Source: Lytechinus variegatus (lineage: Eukaryota; Echinodermata; Echinoidea; Temnopleuroida; Toxopneustidae). Taken from it: DNA of 64,000 nt. The number at the start of each line of letters is the position of its first letter. Within the stretch, counting starts at the first letter, position 1. Of the stretch, positions 1 to 17,529 are shown piece after piece. Made by a program: the position numbers and the translations under genes. The notes below the pieces were generated by a model. The model did not search any database. It saw nothing but the letters and a program-made list of their open reading frames with translations, and was not told where the DNA came from. The DNA is taken from the NCBI RefSeq assembly GCF_018143015.1, contig NC_054756.1, positions 16,452,402 through 16,516,401 on the forward strand. Reading direction: 5' to 3'.

Positions 1-1510
1 CTCTAGGTAAAAGACTCTTGTGTATTTTTCTCTCAATTATCATTGAATACCCTGTTTCTGAATAAGTTAAGAATAAGTTAAATCTTAAAAAGATGCATAA
101 ATAAGATGATGGTGAAAATTTGATGCATTCAAAAGGTATGCTAATGCTGAATAATCTATAGCACATAAATATAAATGTGAATGGAATGAAGGGTTGGTGT
201 CGCAGAATCTAAAAATGGCGCTGAATACAGACATGCTTGACATTTTTCAACTTGAAATTATCAAGAACAATTGCAATCTTCATTCAGCTTCCATTATTCA
301 TTAGATTTTATCTTCTGTTAAATCTTGTGCCTGCTCTTGATAAATACAAGTGAAATAATGTCAAGCATAAGATTCATTCAGCCTCATTTTAAGATAAATA
401 TTTAGTTTAAGATGGGATAAGGATTTCTCATTTTGATTGACCAATTAAATGAGATACCATCGACAGACGAATAAAATCGTTCCGGTAATCATTCTTCACA
501 AAACTACAAATAATCCTTGGAAATGTATACACAAGCACATACTTATGTTAACAGGAGATTAATCGGAGATTGTATAAACCTAATAATTATTGAGCAAATT
601 CTCTCCCAGGTATAACTCTGTGAGCTAGAAATGAAGTCATGACGTCGAAAAAAATGAAAAGACCACTGTTGCTGACATATTGCAGATTGCACACACTAGA
701 ACAACCAAAAAAAATCCTGCATAAATAGAAGACATGAATACTTTCCCCAAAAAATGCAAATCTATAAAATCAGAAATGGAAACAAGATGTACCTACAATT
801 CAAACAAAATAAATTGGTGGTATGTGAATGAAAACTGACGGTTATAAATGTTGAATACTGTATCAACCAAAACAATCAGGTGCGGTATAAACTCAAAAGG
901 AGTTGGAACAGAATTTTCAAATACTACCTTCCAGGTAGTCCTGAAATTCTGTGCCAAATGATTCCATGAAATGAATAGAAATACCTGTAAGCATGACATA
1001 TCTACAGACACGGTAATTCTAAATAAACAATTGTACACTTGACCATCCACTGACAATTTTCAGCATTCTCTGTTTTCAGCCTAGATTACATATTTCAATA
1101 CATTACTCTACGTAAACTATATTATAACTTACTAGATCTATCTATGACAATATATACAGCATTGATTTCAAAGACTTTCAAATGAAACCATTACTTAAGC
1201 TATCGAATCTAGACCTAGTGCGGCCGTGGCATATCTTCAGCAATCACGTCATCACCAACTGTCCGAAGAGGCCAAAATAGATGAGTTCATGTCTAATAAT
1301 TTGTTTAAATAATTGAACTAGACTGTTAATTGTCGATAATCTCACAAAATTTCAGGAGCCTTAATGGTCTCACTCAATTCATTTGATATTGAACTATCAT
1401 TATAAATAGAATTCATTTACAATTATATCATAGCTACAAAATATAAGTTGAACTTATTGAATTTGTTTTGTCTAAAAACAATCTATCTGCTGAAACTCTC
1501 CAAGGACTGG
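1..1510. other. AT-rich non-coding flank
   Basis: I see no gene, RNA or clear repeat here. The open frames are short, low in complexity and match no family I know. It lies beyond the 3' end of TDH and may include distal 3' sequence of that gene or plain intergenic DNA. Confidence 0.5.
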
Positions 1511-1847
1511 TGGCCGTTTCTTAAAGCTGTTTAAAGGTTAAGAGTGACTTTAAGAACAACTAATGATTCTTTCTTGTAGTAAGTCATATTCACCATTGAA
1601 TGTTCATTGGTAATTATTTAACACGTAAGAAAGGATCACCAGTCGTTCTTGAAGTCGCTCTTAACATACGAACTAGTGGATGTTTCATAAAGCTGTTGTA
1701 AGTTAAGAGCAACTTTAAGAACGACTGGTGATCCCTTCTTGTCGAAAATGGTATATTTATTGGCGATGTTTTAGCGGGTAAGAAGGAATCGCCAGCCATT
1801 CTTAAAGTCGCTCTTAACTTACAAACAGCTTTATGAAATGGCCCCCA
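1511..1847. mobile_element. Foldback MITE pair (family 1: GGCC...CATAAAGCTGTT ends)
   Basis: Two adjacent foldback copies lie at about 1511-1675 and 1677-1847. Each opens with a form of TTTCATAAAGCTGTT followed by AAGTTAAGAGC, and closes with the inverted form ending in AACAGCTTTATGAAATGG. The middle carries the inverted pair ACGACTGGTGATCC / GGATCACCAGTCGT. A third copy is at 52552-52733. There is no coding capacity, so this is a non-autonomous DNA element. Confidence 0.7.
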
Positions 1848-2241
1848 GCTATTAAATGAAACACCCACCTGGTCTTGACACCACTAACAGTAGATGAACT
1901 ATAATTCTGATTACACCTACTCACCCTGTTAAATATCATATTACAATATTCTGTACAGAAGTGTATAAAAAGAAAGAGCATAAATGCATAACTTTCATTT
2001 CTTCTTTGATTTCTACCTTGTAAAAATATACTTCTTCATATCATTCACACATGACTAACTCCTCGATCTTCTGCATATATGTGATTTCCACTGCAGCGGT
2101 CATCATAGTCATAACATTAGTGGCAAGTCCCAGTTGCTTTGTATTAAAGGATGAAAAGCCATTGTGTGTCTGCAAAACTTTTTTAAATACTTTATGCAGA
2201 AGACTTCACACCAAAGAAGTGAATAAATATTTCAGTTTTAA

Positions 2242-8407
<6,166 letters not shown>

Positions 8408-8426
8408 CCTGTCTGCAGATTGATAT

Positions 8427-11400
8427 CTACATGTAAGAAGAGATTCAGAAAAATGTTTTTTTTTTTCAATTAATGAAAATAAAATTGCAGGCTGTAAAAA
8501 TATCCAAGGAAATCTATAATTCATATGCAATATTTCTTTACAACTGCGCATGGTAGTGTTTCATTCTACAGTGTATGTTTTTTTTTCTTTTCTTAATTTT
8601 GAAAACCAAAGAATGCAATGTTTGAAATGTTTGATTGATAAGTATAGAAAATAAGCTAATACAAACTTTACAAACCAAATCGGTACAGTAGTGGCTAAGG
8701 TCTTTGTGCAAATAATGTGAATGGGATCTTGTATACTCTGTAAACATTTCTTGATAAACATTGTTGGTTTACATGTATTTACTTAGTGCAGGCTTACAAA
8801 TTCAACAGGTACATGCAAAGAGTTATTATTGAAAAAAATAATCAAAATTCTTTAAAAGCCATTTAATGAAGTAGTATCAAGCATACTGTTATAATGTTTA
8901 TTTGCAGACCACAATATCAGAAATTCCATTTTTGCAGACATAATGAGACTGTATGACTAGTATACATTAAATATACATAATGTAGCGCTTTACGTTAACA
9001 TGCTCAAAGCACTTCACAATGACAATAAATAAAATTCTGCTCTCAAAGTGCTTACAAAAATATAACTTACTTAGGGATAATATTGAGAAAATATGTTTTT
9101 GGCTTATTTTTGAAAACTCATAACATGTACAGACATTGACACAGAGACTATTCCAGATAGATTAAAAAAAAGTTTTGAACAACTGGTTTTGCTTTCAAGA
9201 ACAGGATTTTCCTCATCCTGCATGGCTGTTGAAAATAAAAAGAAAATAATGCCCTAGGATTAAATTACTAATTCCTGGAAATCATACAGAACATATATCA
9301 CATCGCAAACTATATCTTGAGTGATTTCATGTAGTAAATCTTATTATTGTATGTGCACACTGTACATATAAATGTATACAAACATAAATTAATTTTGAAT
9401 GAAGTGCAGAAACAAACCCCCCCCCCCCCCCCGCCCCACAATAAAGGTAATGAATACAATACACAAAATAATAATGATAAATAGTTCATGATAATTCTTT
9501 TGTAAATTAAGACACTGTACAAACTACAAAATTTAAAATCATCAATATACTGCCAAATTGAATGAACTACATGTACAAGATCATTCAAATAAAAAAAAAC
9601 TTGTACAAAAAAGAAAGGAAAACAATGGAAGACAAATCTATATACATGTACATTGTACATGTATGTACTCTCTAAAAAATCGAATAAATTTTGATAATAA
9701 AAAAAATAAGTAGAGAATGATTGGTGATTTTTTTCACAAACTTTGCACAAAATCGTTTTTCAATTAAAAAATTCAAATAATGTCATCATGGTATCAGTCA
9801 TATATAGCACATTCTGAATATACATGTATATGATCATTATCGTCATACCAGCAAGTGTGTAAGAGAGCTAATTCAGATCTCAAGCGATAAATTAGGGGTG
9901 CAGAGAGTTGATGAGTCCACAAAGACACATGGTGTGTTCATGGTACCAGTTATAACCTATGAATAATGTCATCATGGTATCAGTCATACACCACATTTGT
10001 TGTTTCAAAGATAGGTCTGCGATCAATTAATCTAACATCCTGCTTTCTACTCTACAGAAAGAAAGATATTAAAGGGGAAGTTCACCTGCATGATATTTTG
10101 GTTATATAAAAGCAGGAAAATTAGAGAAAAATACTGATCCTTGTTTAGTGACTGCAATGAACTTATACTAAATCTGGGCCCTGCAAAATGGTTATGATAC
10201 ACGTAAAACAGCAAGTTTTACTGGTCGTTGTAGGTTCTAAAGTGTCCATGGACAACTATTTGACTGGCCAAAGTACATGTAAGTCTGCAATAAATGGCTA
10301 GTAATTAATTTCTTCGATAAAACCCGCCACGAGATCTTTAATTTTTCACTTTATTCTAAATTTTAAATAAAAAGAACTAGATCCCAGTAAAGCTAATAAT
10401 TATTCCCTTTTGGTCCTAAAAGCACCAAAACATAAAAAATACACTTAAAAGGAAAAAAAAAGCAGTGCCTTACTTCGAGTTCAGCTGTCGTAAACTCCCA
10501 GTATATCTGATGGTGTTATAATACACAAACATATGGCCATTGGAAAAACTTTTGGGTCGAAACCATTGGCCAATCAGATCATCCCTTCTATCTCGGGTTG
10601 AATTGCTTGTCCATCATACGCAAGCAACAAACATTCAACTCATGGAAACATCCGGGCACTGTAAGTGACGAGGGGTGGAGTCTGTTGTCACTTTCATGAA
10701 TATTCAGAACCAAGATGGCAGCTTACAGGCTACAAAAAGTGATTGGAATCTCATGAAGAAATTGATGTTAACCATTTTCCAGGCAGTAATATAGGGTAAG
10801 AAATTAGTTCAAAGGGACCATACAAATATGGCCCTCATAATAGGTTATGTACTTTGGTAATAATGATCAGATTAAACTTGTTTGTGGGGGTTCTTTTTAA
10901 CTTTGCAATATCTGCCATTGAGTCCCTGTACAAAATCAAGTAAGAAATTCGGTCTCTGTAATTTGTGAGTGCAGACAACAGAGTTCAGAAGAACAAATAA
11001 CAAAGACCAAACTTTTGGTCTAGTACAGTACCTGTTTACAACCCCCCCCCCTGTCTAGTCTAAATACATTCAAAAGACTATTGGACATTCATTGGTCCAA
11101 CTTTCACTATGTAGCACGTGATCCAACTCTTTCTTTAGCGTACCCTCAAAGCTGTAGCATCTGTAAGAAGCGACCGGAAGACTTTCAGGACTACCTTCTC
11201 TTCCGTATATTGCTGATGCTGATGTAATAAACAGAAGAAAAGAAGACAATAAAAAAAGAATCCTCACCCTCCTGAGAGCTGACCGCAAATGAATATGGTA
11301 TATGTAGCCTGTAAGTCTAAATTAAACAAAGTGCATGTACATGTAGATACTGATTGTAGGCATTAACGGAAAGACAAGACAAGTCCTTAAACTTTAAATT

Positions 11401-11566
11401 TCACTCTCGAGTTCTTTCACACTTCAAGCCCAACTCAAGTCCAAGTGCATGTAGATCTACTGTACATCTAGACTAGATCTGATTAGTCTAGAATAGATCT
11501 AGATCTTACGTAACGCCGGGTCCTAAGTTAGAGTTAGACTAGGCCTACATGTATATAGTCTAGGCC
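8427..11566. other. TDH upstream / intergenic region
   Basis: Expected to hold the TDH 5' non-coding exon and promoter, neither of which I could place. Visible items are a SINE tail fragment (about 8975-9060, GCGCTTTACG type), poly-C runs at 9417-9432 and 11041-11050, a 27-bp direct repeat (9776 and 9963), and one TTAA-type transposon end at 10069. The minus-strand frame at 9310-9750 is low-complexity Phe/Tyr-rich translation and not a gene. Confidence 0.5.
10069..10150. mobile_element. One end of a TTAA-flanked MITE
   Basis: Begins TTAAAGGGGAAGTTCACC, the same terminus as the complete element at 41005-41442. No matching right end was found nearby, so it is truncated or its far end has diverged. 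Confidence 0.5.
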
Positions 11567-12066
11567 CCGGGGGGGGGCACTCGACCAAAAATGTGGTGGG
11601 GGTGTGCCGCGGGCGAGACAAAAAACGGGGGCCTTGGAGCGGGCTTATTGTAAAAAGGAGGGTCCTCGGAACGGGCTTCGGAACGACAAATGTTTGTGAA
11701 AACGGGGGTCCTTGGAACGGATCGCCAGCGTGTGAGTGCGTATGCATCCCTATGGAACGGTCATGCGTGCATGATGCAGCTAGCGCGGCCTCCGCCGGGG
11801 AGCTCTGCGGCCGCTTTTCACCAAAATTCGACTCATTCAATGCGATCGGAGCGGCGTAACGAAAAATATGCGAAGCTTTGGAGCGGATTTCCCTCTTCTT
11901 TTTTCTCGATAAGAAGAAAATGCTATGCCTTGGAGCGGCTTCCTTTGTTCTTTTTCTCAACAAGGCAAAAATGCTATGCCTTGGAACGGAAATTTGAGTG
12001 TGAAAATGGGGGTCCCCTCCGCGGCACATACCCACTATGCATTATATACTGAGTGCCCCCCCGGGG
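11567..12066. mobile_element. 500-bp TIR element with 8-bp target duplication
   Basis: The termini are inverted repeats of about 16 bp (CCGGGGGGGGGCACTC at the left, its near-complement GAGTGCCCCCCCGGGG at the right). The flanks are identical 8-mers, TCTAGGCC at 11559-11566 and 12067-12074. An 8-bp duplication fits hAT-type insertion. The interior repeats CTTGGAGCGG and CTTGGAACGG phrases and holds no transposase. The long open frames inside (for example 11523-12035 minus) are by-products of its GC-rich repeats. Confidence 0.75.
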
Positions 12067-12091
12067 TCTAGGCCTAGTTAGACTAGTTAGA

Positions 12092-12260
12092 CAACTGGGC
12101 GTTGTGGCGTGCGCCTGTAATCCAAGCTGTTGGGAAGTTACAAATTGATGCAGAGGTTCGAGCCCTGGTCACGTCTTTCGGATGGTGACATTAAAGGTCG
12201 GTCCCAGACGTAAATAATCATATCTGATTGATACACGTCTGACAAAACTCAAATAGATCT
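12092..12260 (+). repeat. SINE with 7SL RNA/Alu-like head, copy 1
   Basis: The head GGGCGTTGTGGCGTGCGCC continues into TGTAATCCAAGCTG and TGGGAAG, colinear with the 5' Alu domain of 7SL RNA and with Alu (GGGCG..GTGGC..GCCTGTAATCCCAGC..GGGAGG). A pol III B box GGTTCGAGCCC lies about 40 nt further on. The body holds CTTTCGGATGGTGAC and GGTCGGTCCC, motifs resembling cores I know from invertebrate tRNA-type SINEs. The end is near GACAAAACTCAAAT. A second copy is at 18212-18384 on the other strand, so this is a family and not a single 7SL gene. Confidence 0.65.
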
Positions 12261-12986
12261 AGTTTATACACACACACACACTTCATCAAAATTCAAATGA
12301 TCAATTGTTGCAAAGACAAAGTAAATCCATGAATTATCACTATAAAAACATTTATCTATCTGATTCATAGATTTTAAGACATAGGAAATAAAACAGATAG
12401 GATCAGTTTCAGGTTTTTATTTTGTCAGTTACGTGGGCGAACACACTGGGTCAGTACACCCAAGACCACCGGGCCGGGAAACGTCCCAGAGCTCGGGCGT
12501 TGGTCGCGATCACGTACACAGTTCGACTATCGCTCGAGTTCGGCAGGTACCGGTACCATACAAGGATTGAAGGAAATTAAGAGAATTAGAATTAAACAGC
12601 TCTCAGTTGAATGCACTGCTTAGTTTTAGCTTACCCAAAATGAGTCTTTCTTATACAACAATAACACAAATCCAACTTCCTTGAACAGATACAGATTGTG
12701 CCCTTCTTTTCTGAAAAGCTCAACACCAACAATTTCCCCCCGCAAATCAAGTGAATGGAAAATTAAGCACCACACATGGATTGTTGCGTAGTAAGAAATC
12801 ATGATCAATACGATCCGGCGGCGCGGCCGGCGCGGCGGTATCACGTCGGCCAAGCCCCCGAGAATGGACCAATCAGGTACAAGAATTGGACCACACCACC
12901 CGGCACGCCTTTTGATGGTAGATCTCTGTTTCAAGTTCAAGTTCACGTCTTTCTATGCAGCTGCACTTCTCTTTCTTTCTTTAACT
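12261..12986. other. Intergenic stretch with a GC-rich block
   Basis: No gene seen. A GC-rich patch at 12430-12560 (CACTGGGTCAG, GGTACCGGTACC) and another at 12805-12900 sit in AT-rich DNA. A short CA microsatellite is at 12270-12281. The GC patches may be repeat fragments; I do not recognise a family. Confidence 0.35.
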
Positions 12987-14348
12987 CAGTGGCGTAGCTA
13001 CTGGGGGGGGGGGCACGTGCCCCCCTGAGATTTGGTGTGCCCCCAGGTGCCCCCCCCCCTGAAAAAATTGGCAGAGCAAAAAAAAATAGGAAAAAGGGAG
13101 AAAGAAGAAAAGAAAAAAAAGAAAAAAGGAAAAGAAGAAGAAAAACAAAAGAAGAGGAAAATAAGAAAAGGAAGACGAGTGAATGAAATAATGTGAGGGG
13201 AAGACTTGCAAAAAAACCCCCAAATCTTTCATGTTGCTACATAAAATTTTTGCTTGCGTTTCTCGCCAGAATTACCTTGTCGATGAGATTCATATCTTGC
13301 TCAATAAGCTGATATGGAGCAAGTTTTGAAGTCAATATAAAACATATTTTAGCTCGGACATCAAGCTTTTATTATTTTTTTTCAATAACAAATTTAAGTG
13401 CTCTCTAAAATGTCCGTTTTATGATCTACAGCATTTTAAGCTCACGGTGCGTTGTCACATTGTTTGATTTGCCAAGTTCCTATTTTCATGATTGTGTACA
13501 TGTATTCCATAATGTTCCATTAAACAAATGTATTCAGAATGCCCAGATTCTAGGTCTAAATCTAAAACATGCGCGATACCCTGCATGATCTTTATTCAGA
13601 AAGTACTTAAATTATCCAGTTTCACATCAGAATATCAATAATTACCTGCTCACGTTTTACGATCGCATTATTAATGATACCCAATTAACTATATCCTATT
13701 TATGATTTACAAAATATGAGCAGAGTGTCCCACTTTTAGGTCTAAAAACTCAATTTTCTTCCTCTCGCGCTTCGCGCTCGCATCAATTGTTTAGTTACAT
13801 ACCTATCCCATTCATTAATTAAAAACGTGCTTAAACTTACCCTTTTTTAGGTTGGAATGTCAAAAGAAAATTGCTCTCGCTTCGCGCTCGCATTATTATA
13901 TACCATCTTTGTGGGTAACTGTAAGCAGTCCTTAACTGGTCCCTTTTCGAAAATGCTAGAACAGCCTAAATTTCTGCTCGTGCTTCGCGTTCGCAGTAAC
14001 CATTTAGTTACATACGAATCTTGTTCAGGATCACACATAAAATTGCCCAGAATATTAAATTTTCAAGACAAGATACATGAAAGTAAAAAAAAAAATCGCA
14101 CGCGCTTCGCGCTCGCACTTTTTATAAGGCTTAGGAGATTATTTCGTGTTTATGTTGGTTTATAAGAATAAAAAAAAGAAGTGACTGATCGGGAAAAATA
14201 TAGGTGAAGATAATTTCGGGCCCCGTCCCCTATTGGCGAGAGTCGGATCAGCCCTTATATACACACACACCGGAAAAAATGGTGCCCCCTGATAAAGCAA
14301 GGACCACCCAGTGCCCTCCCAGGAAAAAAAATCCTAGCTACGCCAATG
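12987..14348. mobile_element. TIR element with CAGTGGCGTAGCTA ends
   Basis: The left end CAGTGGCGTAGCTA (12987-13000) and right end TAGCTACGCCAATG (14335-14348) are inverted copies differing at one position. Subterminal poly-G and GTGCCCCC tracts occur at both ends. The interior has a purine-rich A/G tract (13070-13190) and four spaced copies of a CGCTTCGCGCTCGCA-like motif (about 13767, 13876, 13980, 14102). No coding capacity and no clear target duplication, so the exact ends are provisional. Confidence 0.55.
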
Positions 14349-15699
14349 CTTTTACTTCTTCAGTTCTTTCACCCTTACTTTTTTTGAATTTCTTTAAAGC
14401 ACTGGCGTACAGAGGGCGTGGGAGGCCAGGTGGGGGGGTTATGGTTCCACAACCAATTAAAGAAGATATCAAAGTACCCGGGGGCGGAAAAAAATAAGAA
14501 AAACTAAAGGAAACGAAAAGGAAAAAGGTGAAATTGCTCAATATAATGCCAAAATATATCATGTAATTGTAACTTCATCTTTAAAAGGCATAACATTTTT
14601 CTAGCTCCTGAGTTTTTTTTTTCACATTTGCCATATTATGAGTGTTTGGTTTACTACGGGGTTTCCCACTGCGTTGATGCGGCGTTGATGTTGTGTAAAA
14701 CCTAAAATATATACATGTGCAGTGCCATGCTGAAATAGAATGACTGAATCTCGAGAGGTTTCGGGGGCTCCTCGACACAAATCTAATTTTGTGAGAGATT
14801 TCGACATAATATTAAAAAAATATCATATTTCCCCCATTTTCCGTGTCTTTCTTTTTTCTCCTTTCGTTCTTGGTCGTGAGGGTCCATGCCCCCAAGCCCC
14901 CCCCCCCCACCTGTACACTAGTGATCGAAATTATCAATGTGGGCATGGTGGGGGAGACAAAACCTATAGTCGATAAAAGATCAGGATGCACTCTTTTTCT
15001 TTCTTTCTTTCTTTTTTATAGAAGACATGTAGGCCTTTTCACTATCCCAATTCCAATTACTTTACTGGTAAATCTGCGTCATAAAATAAATTCAGAGTCT
15101 ATATTTATATTTTATGACGCAGATTTACCAGTAGAAATTGGAATTGTGATATTTCAGGATCAGGAAAGCCTGCAGTTTAAAGGGCAGGCGACACGTGTAA
15201 CGAGAAAATGAAACATCAACGAATGATATTAACATGAGTCATGTATTTTCTACCTTTCCCGTGACGCTCACCCACGCTATCAATCACCCTCAGTCATGCA
15301 GTTGCTTAGAAATTTGAGACAAGAAGACTTGAACCAGTAAATATCGTGAAAATCAAATTTCCAAGAAACTAATAACATTTTGAGCCCATCTTTAATAACA
15401 AACAAACAAACAATAAAACCCATTTGATTTTCAGAATGAATTCTGATATTGAAACATCCATCAAACTCTCATTTTTCCGCTCGAATTGTTCTATCCTGTT
15501 CATGATTGCAAAAATTGTTCAATTTTTTTTTGTTTAAGTCGGGATGTCAAAAATTTTCAGCTCCCGCTTCGCTCTCGCATTATTTAACTTTTGAAGTATG
15601 TATCGTAATCCGATCGTAATATCGTATAACTTCAAACATTGCCAAGAATGTTTTCAGGACAAAGTACATGAAATTTCCAAAAAAATTTAGGTTGCTCTC
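14349..15699. other. Repeat debris with G/C runs and a hairpin
   Basis: No gene. It contains another ACTGGCGTA-type element end (about 14400), poly-C runs, a strong 100-bp hairpin (15046-15147), and two more copies of the CGCTTCGC/CTCGCA motif (about 15563 and 15690). Confidence 0.45.
15046..15147. repeat. Near-perfect hairpin
   Basis: Arms of about 40 nt (15046-15088 and 15108-15147) are inverted copies with a few differences. The shared core is GGTAAATCTGCGTCATAAAA. The loop is about 19 nt. It looks like a small foldback element. Confidence 0.75.
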
Positions 15700-15706
15700 C
15701 GTGCTC

Positions 15707-17390
15707 GCACTATATAGATATAAGTGACAGCCCACGAGACCGAGGGTCCGCGAGACCGAAGGCCGAAGAGACCGACTCCCCCCCCCCTTCATCAGGTGCC
15801 GCGGTCGAGTGTGTGTTTAAGGAGCCTCGTTGCAGCGGCGTAACAGGTGCCTGTTTTCTGAGGGGGAGGGGGCAGAGCCAAATATTTCCCAGTAATTCGT
15901 CTGTACAATTAGTGGCATAACTAGGATTTGCAGTTTAGGGGGCAGTAGTGAGCACGGGAAGTGTGTTCCGGGGGGGGGGTGCAGGGCGGGGAGTGTACAC
16001 CCCCCCGCGAAAAGCGCGGAAGGTCCGACGTACGTTCCTTTGAATTGTTCTTTACCTGCTCTCGCTCATCTTTAATACGTCCTCTGCCTGTTAACGGAGG
16101 GGAGGAGGGGGGGGGGGGACAGATTCGAATTGCGGAAGCTCCAACGTTTCTTTGAATCGTTCCTTGTCTGCATCCGCTCTTCTTACATTTTCTGCCTAAA
16201 ATGGGGAGGGGCACACCCGGGGGCACAACAAAAAACTTCCCGTTAACTAATTCTAAAATTAGTGGCAAAGCTAGGAATTCAAGGGGGAGGTAGTCAGCAC
16301 GCGAAGCGCGTGTGAAATTACTGAGTGAGCGCACCGCGTTCAGGGGGGGGGGTGCTTGGAGGGAGAAGCTGCATGTGACGATCCCTTGAACTATTCCTTG
16401 TCTGCTCTCGCTCGTCTTACGTTCTCCTATACATTTTTATTTTCTCTTTCACGTTTCCCCCTTTTTTCGGGGGGGGGGGGGTGGCATTTTTTTGCTACGA
16501 GGATGTATAATCAGTTAATAAGATAATAGAGGCCTAATTATTCATTTATTCATAAATTAATTCATTCATTCAACTATTCTTTAACAGATTCATTTCTAAC
16601 ATTATTTTTTTTATAGATAACATTTCAGCTTCTGCCGGAGTATAATTAGACTGGGAATAGTTTGCAAAAATGCTTTTCATAATACTACGAAATCGGACAC
16701 ACCATCCCCCTCTCACTTCATCGTCTAATGAAATCTCTGAAGAAATCTACACCACCGAGGTGAAACCAAAAATGTTACAACAATTAGACTGATGAACCCA
16801 AATACAGTGGCGCCGCATCCGAGGTGGGCTGTTGCAAATTAAAAAAAAAGAAAAATCAGAAATATCCTAACCATATTTTGCATAGAAACGCACACACTCA
16901 TCCCACACACTGATAGACACAGACCACATTCAAATAAATTGGATATTCTTTCAAGTTCTATTCCTCTGTCATGTCTGTACTTTTCTCATAGCTCTTTTAC
17001 TTTCAATTTCTCCTATCGTTCCTCTTGAACCCCCCCCCCCCATCTCTACATTTCTGTTCCTCTCTAATTTTGTTAACATCTTAATAATTTCGCTTTTTTT
17101 CCTTCGTGATTTTGTCTACGTCCCCCCCTAGGAGAGCGCTTTTATGCGTGGAGTATGGTTGGTGCTTCGCACGATTCGCGTGCTCACCACAGCCCAATAA
17201 AATGAAATCCTTCTGGACTTAGTTACCGGCCGGGACTCCGTATATTGACTCTACCCCCCCCCCCCCCCCCGAAAACAGACATACGCCGCTGCAGCGAGGC
17301 GCTTTAAACCACTCGTCACCTGATGAAGGAAAAAAAGTAGGTCTCGCGGGCCTTCGGTCAAGTGGTCGGACCCATTATATCTAAGAAGTG
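15707..17390. mobile_element. Element bounded by long inverted arms (about 1.7 kb)
   Basis: The arm at about 15707-15872 (AGATATAA, then GGGTCC, CGCGAGACC, CCTTCATCAGGTG, GCAGCGGCGTA, CTGTTTTC) recurs inverted at about 17262-17390 in the same order (complement of CTTAGATATAATGGGTCC through TGCAGCGGCGTATG). The interior holds AGTGGCATAACTAGG- and AGTGGCAAAGCTAGG-type modules beside long poly-G runs. No transposase frame was found. The arms are diverged, so this is old. Confidence 0.5.
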
Positions 17391-17529
17391 TTAGAATTAC
17401 CCCTGTTAGAGAAACAAGCATTAACTTTGAGCCCCCGTTCCGGGAAATCGGGCCCCTCATACTTTAGCGAAAGCTGGATCTGCCCTTGCTGTAGTACATA
17501 ATATCTATAAGCAGGGGAGAGTTCACTCC

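Noticed and set aside
9310-9750. 146-codon minus-strand open frame
   Set aside because: The translation is rich in Phe/Tyr/Cys with a poly-Gly run from a poly-C tract; it has no family resemblance and looks like AT-rich noise.
11070-11288. First exon of TDH or a small secreted protein
   Set aside because: The frame starts at a TTG codon. A donor-like GGTGAG is present near 11270, but nothing links it to the acceptor at 8427.
11523-12035. 170-codon minus-strand open frame
   Set aside because: It lies almost wholly inside the 500-bp TIR element and reflects its GC-rich internal repeats.
15921-16334. 137-codon minus-strand open frame
   Set aside because: Pro/Gly-rich translation of poly-G and repeat modules; not protein-like.
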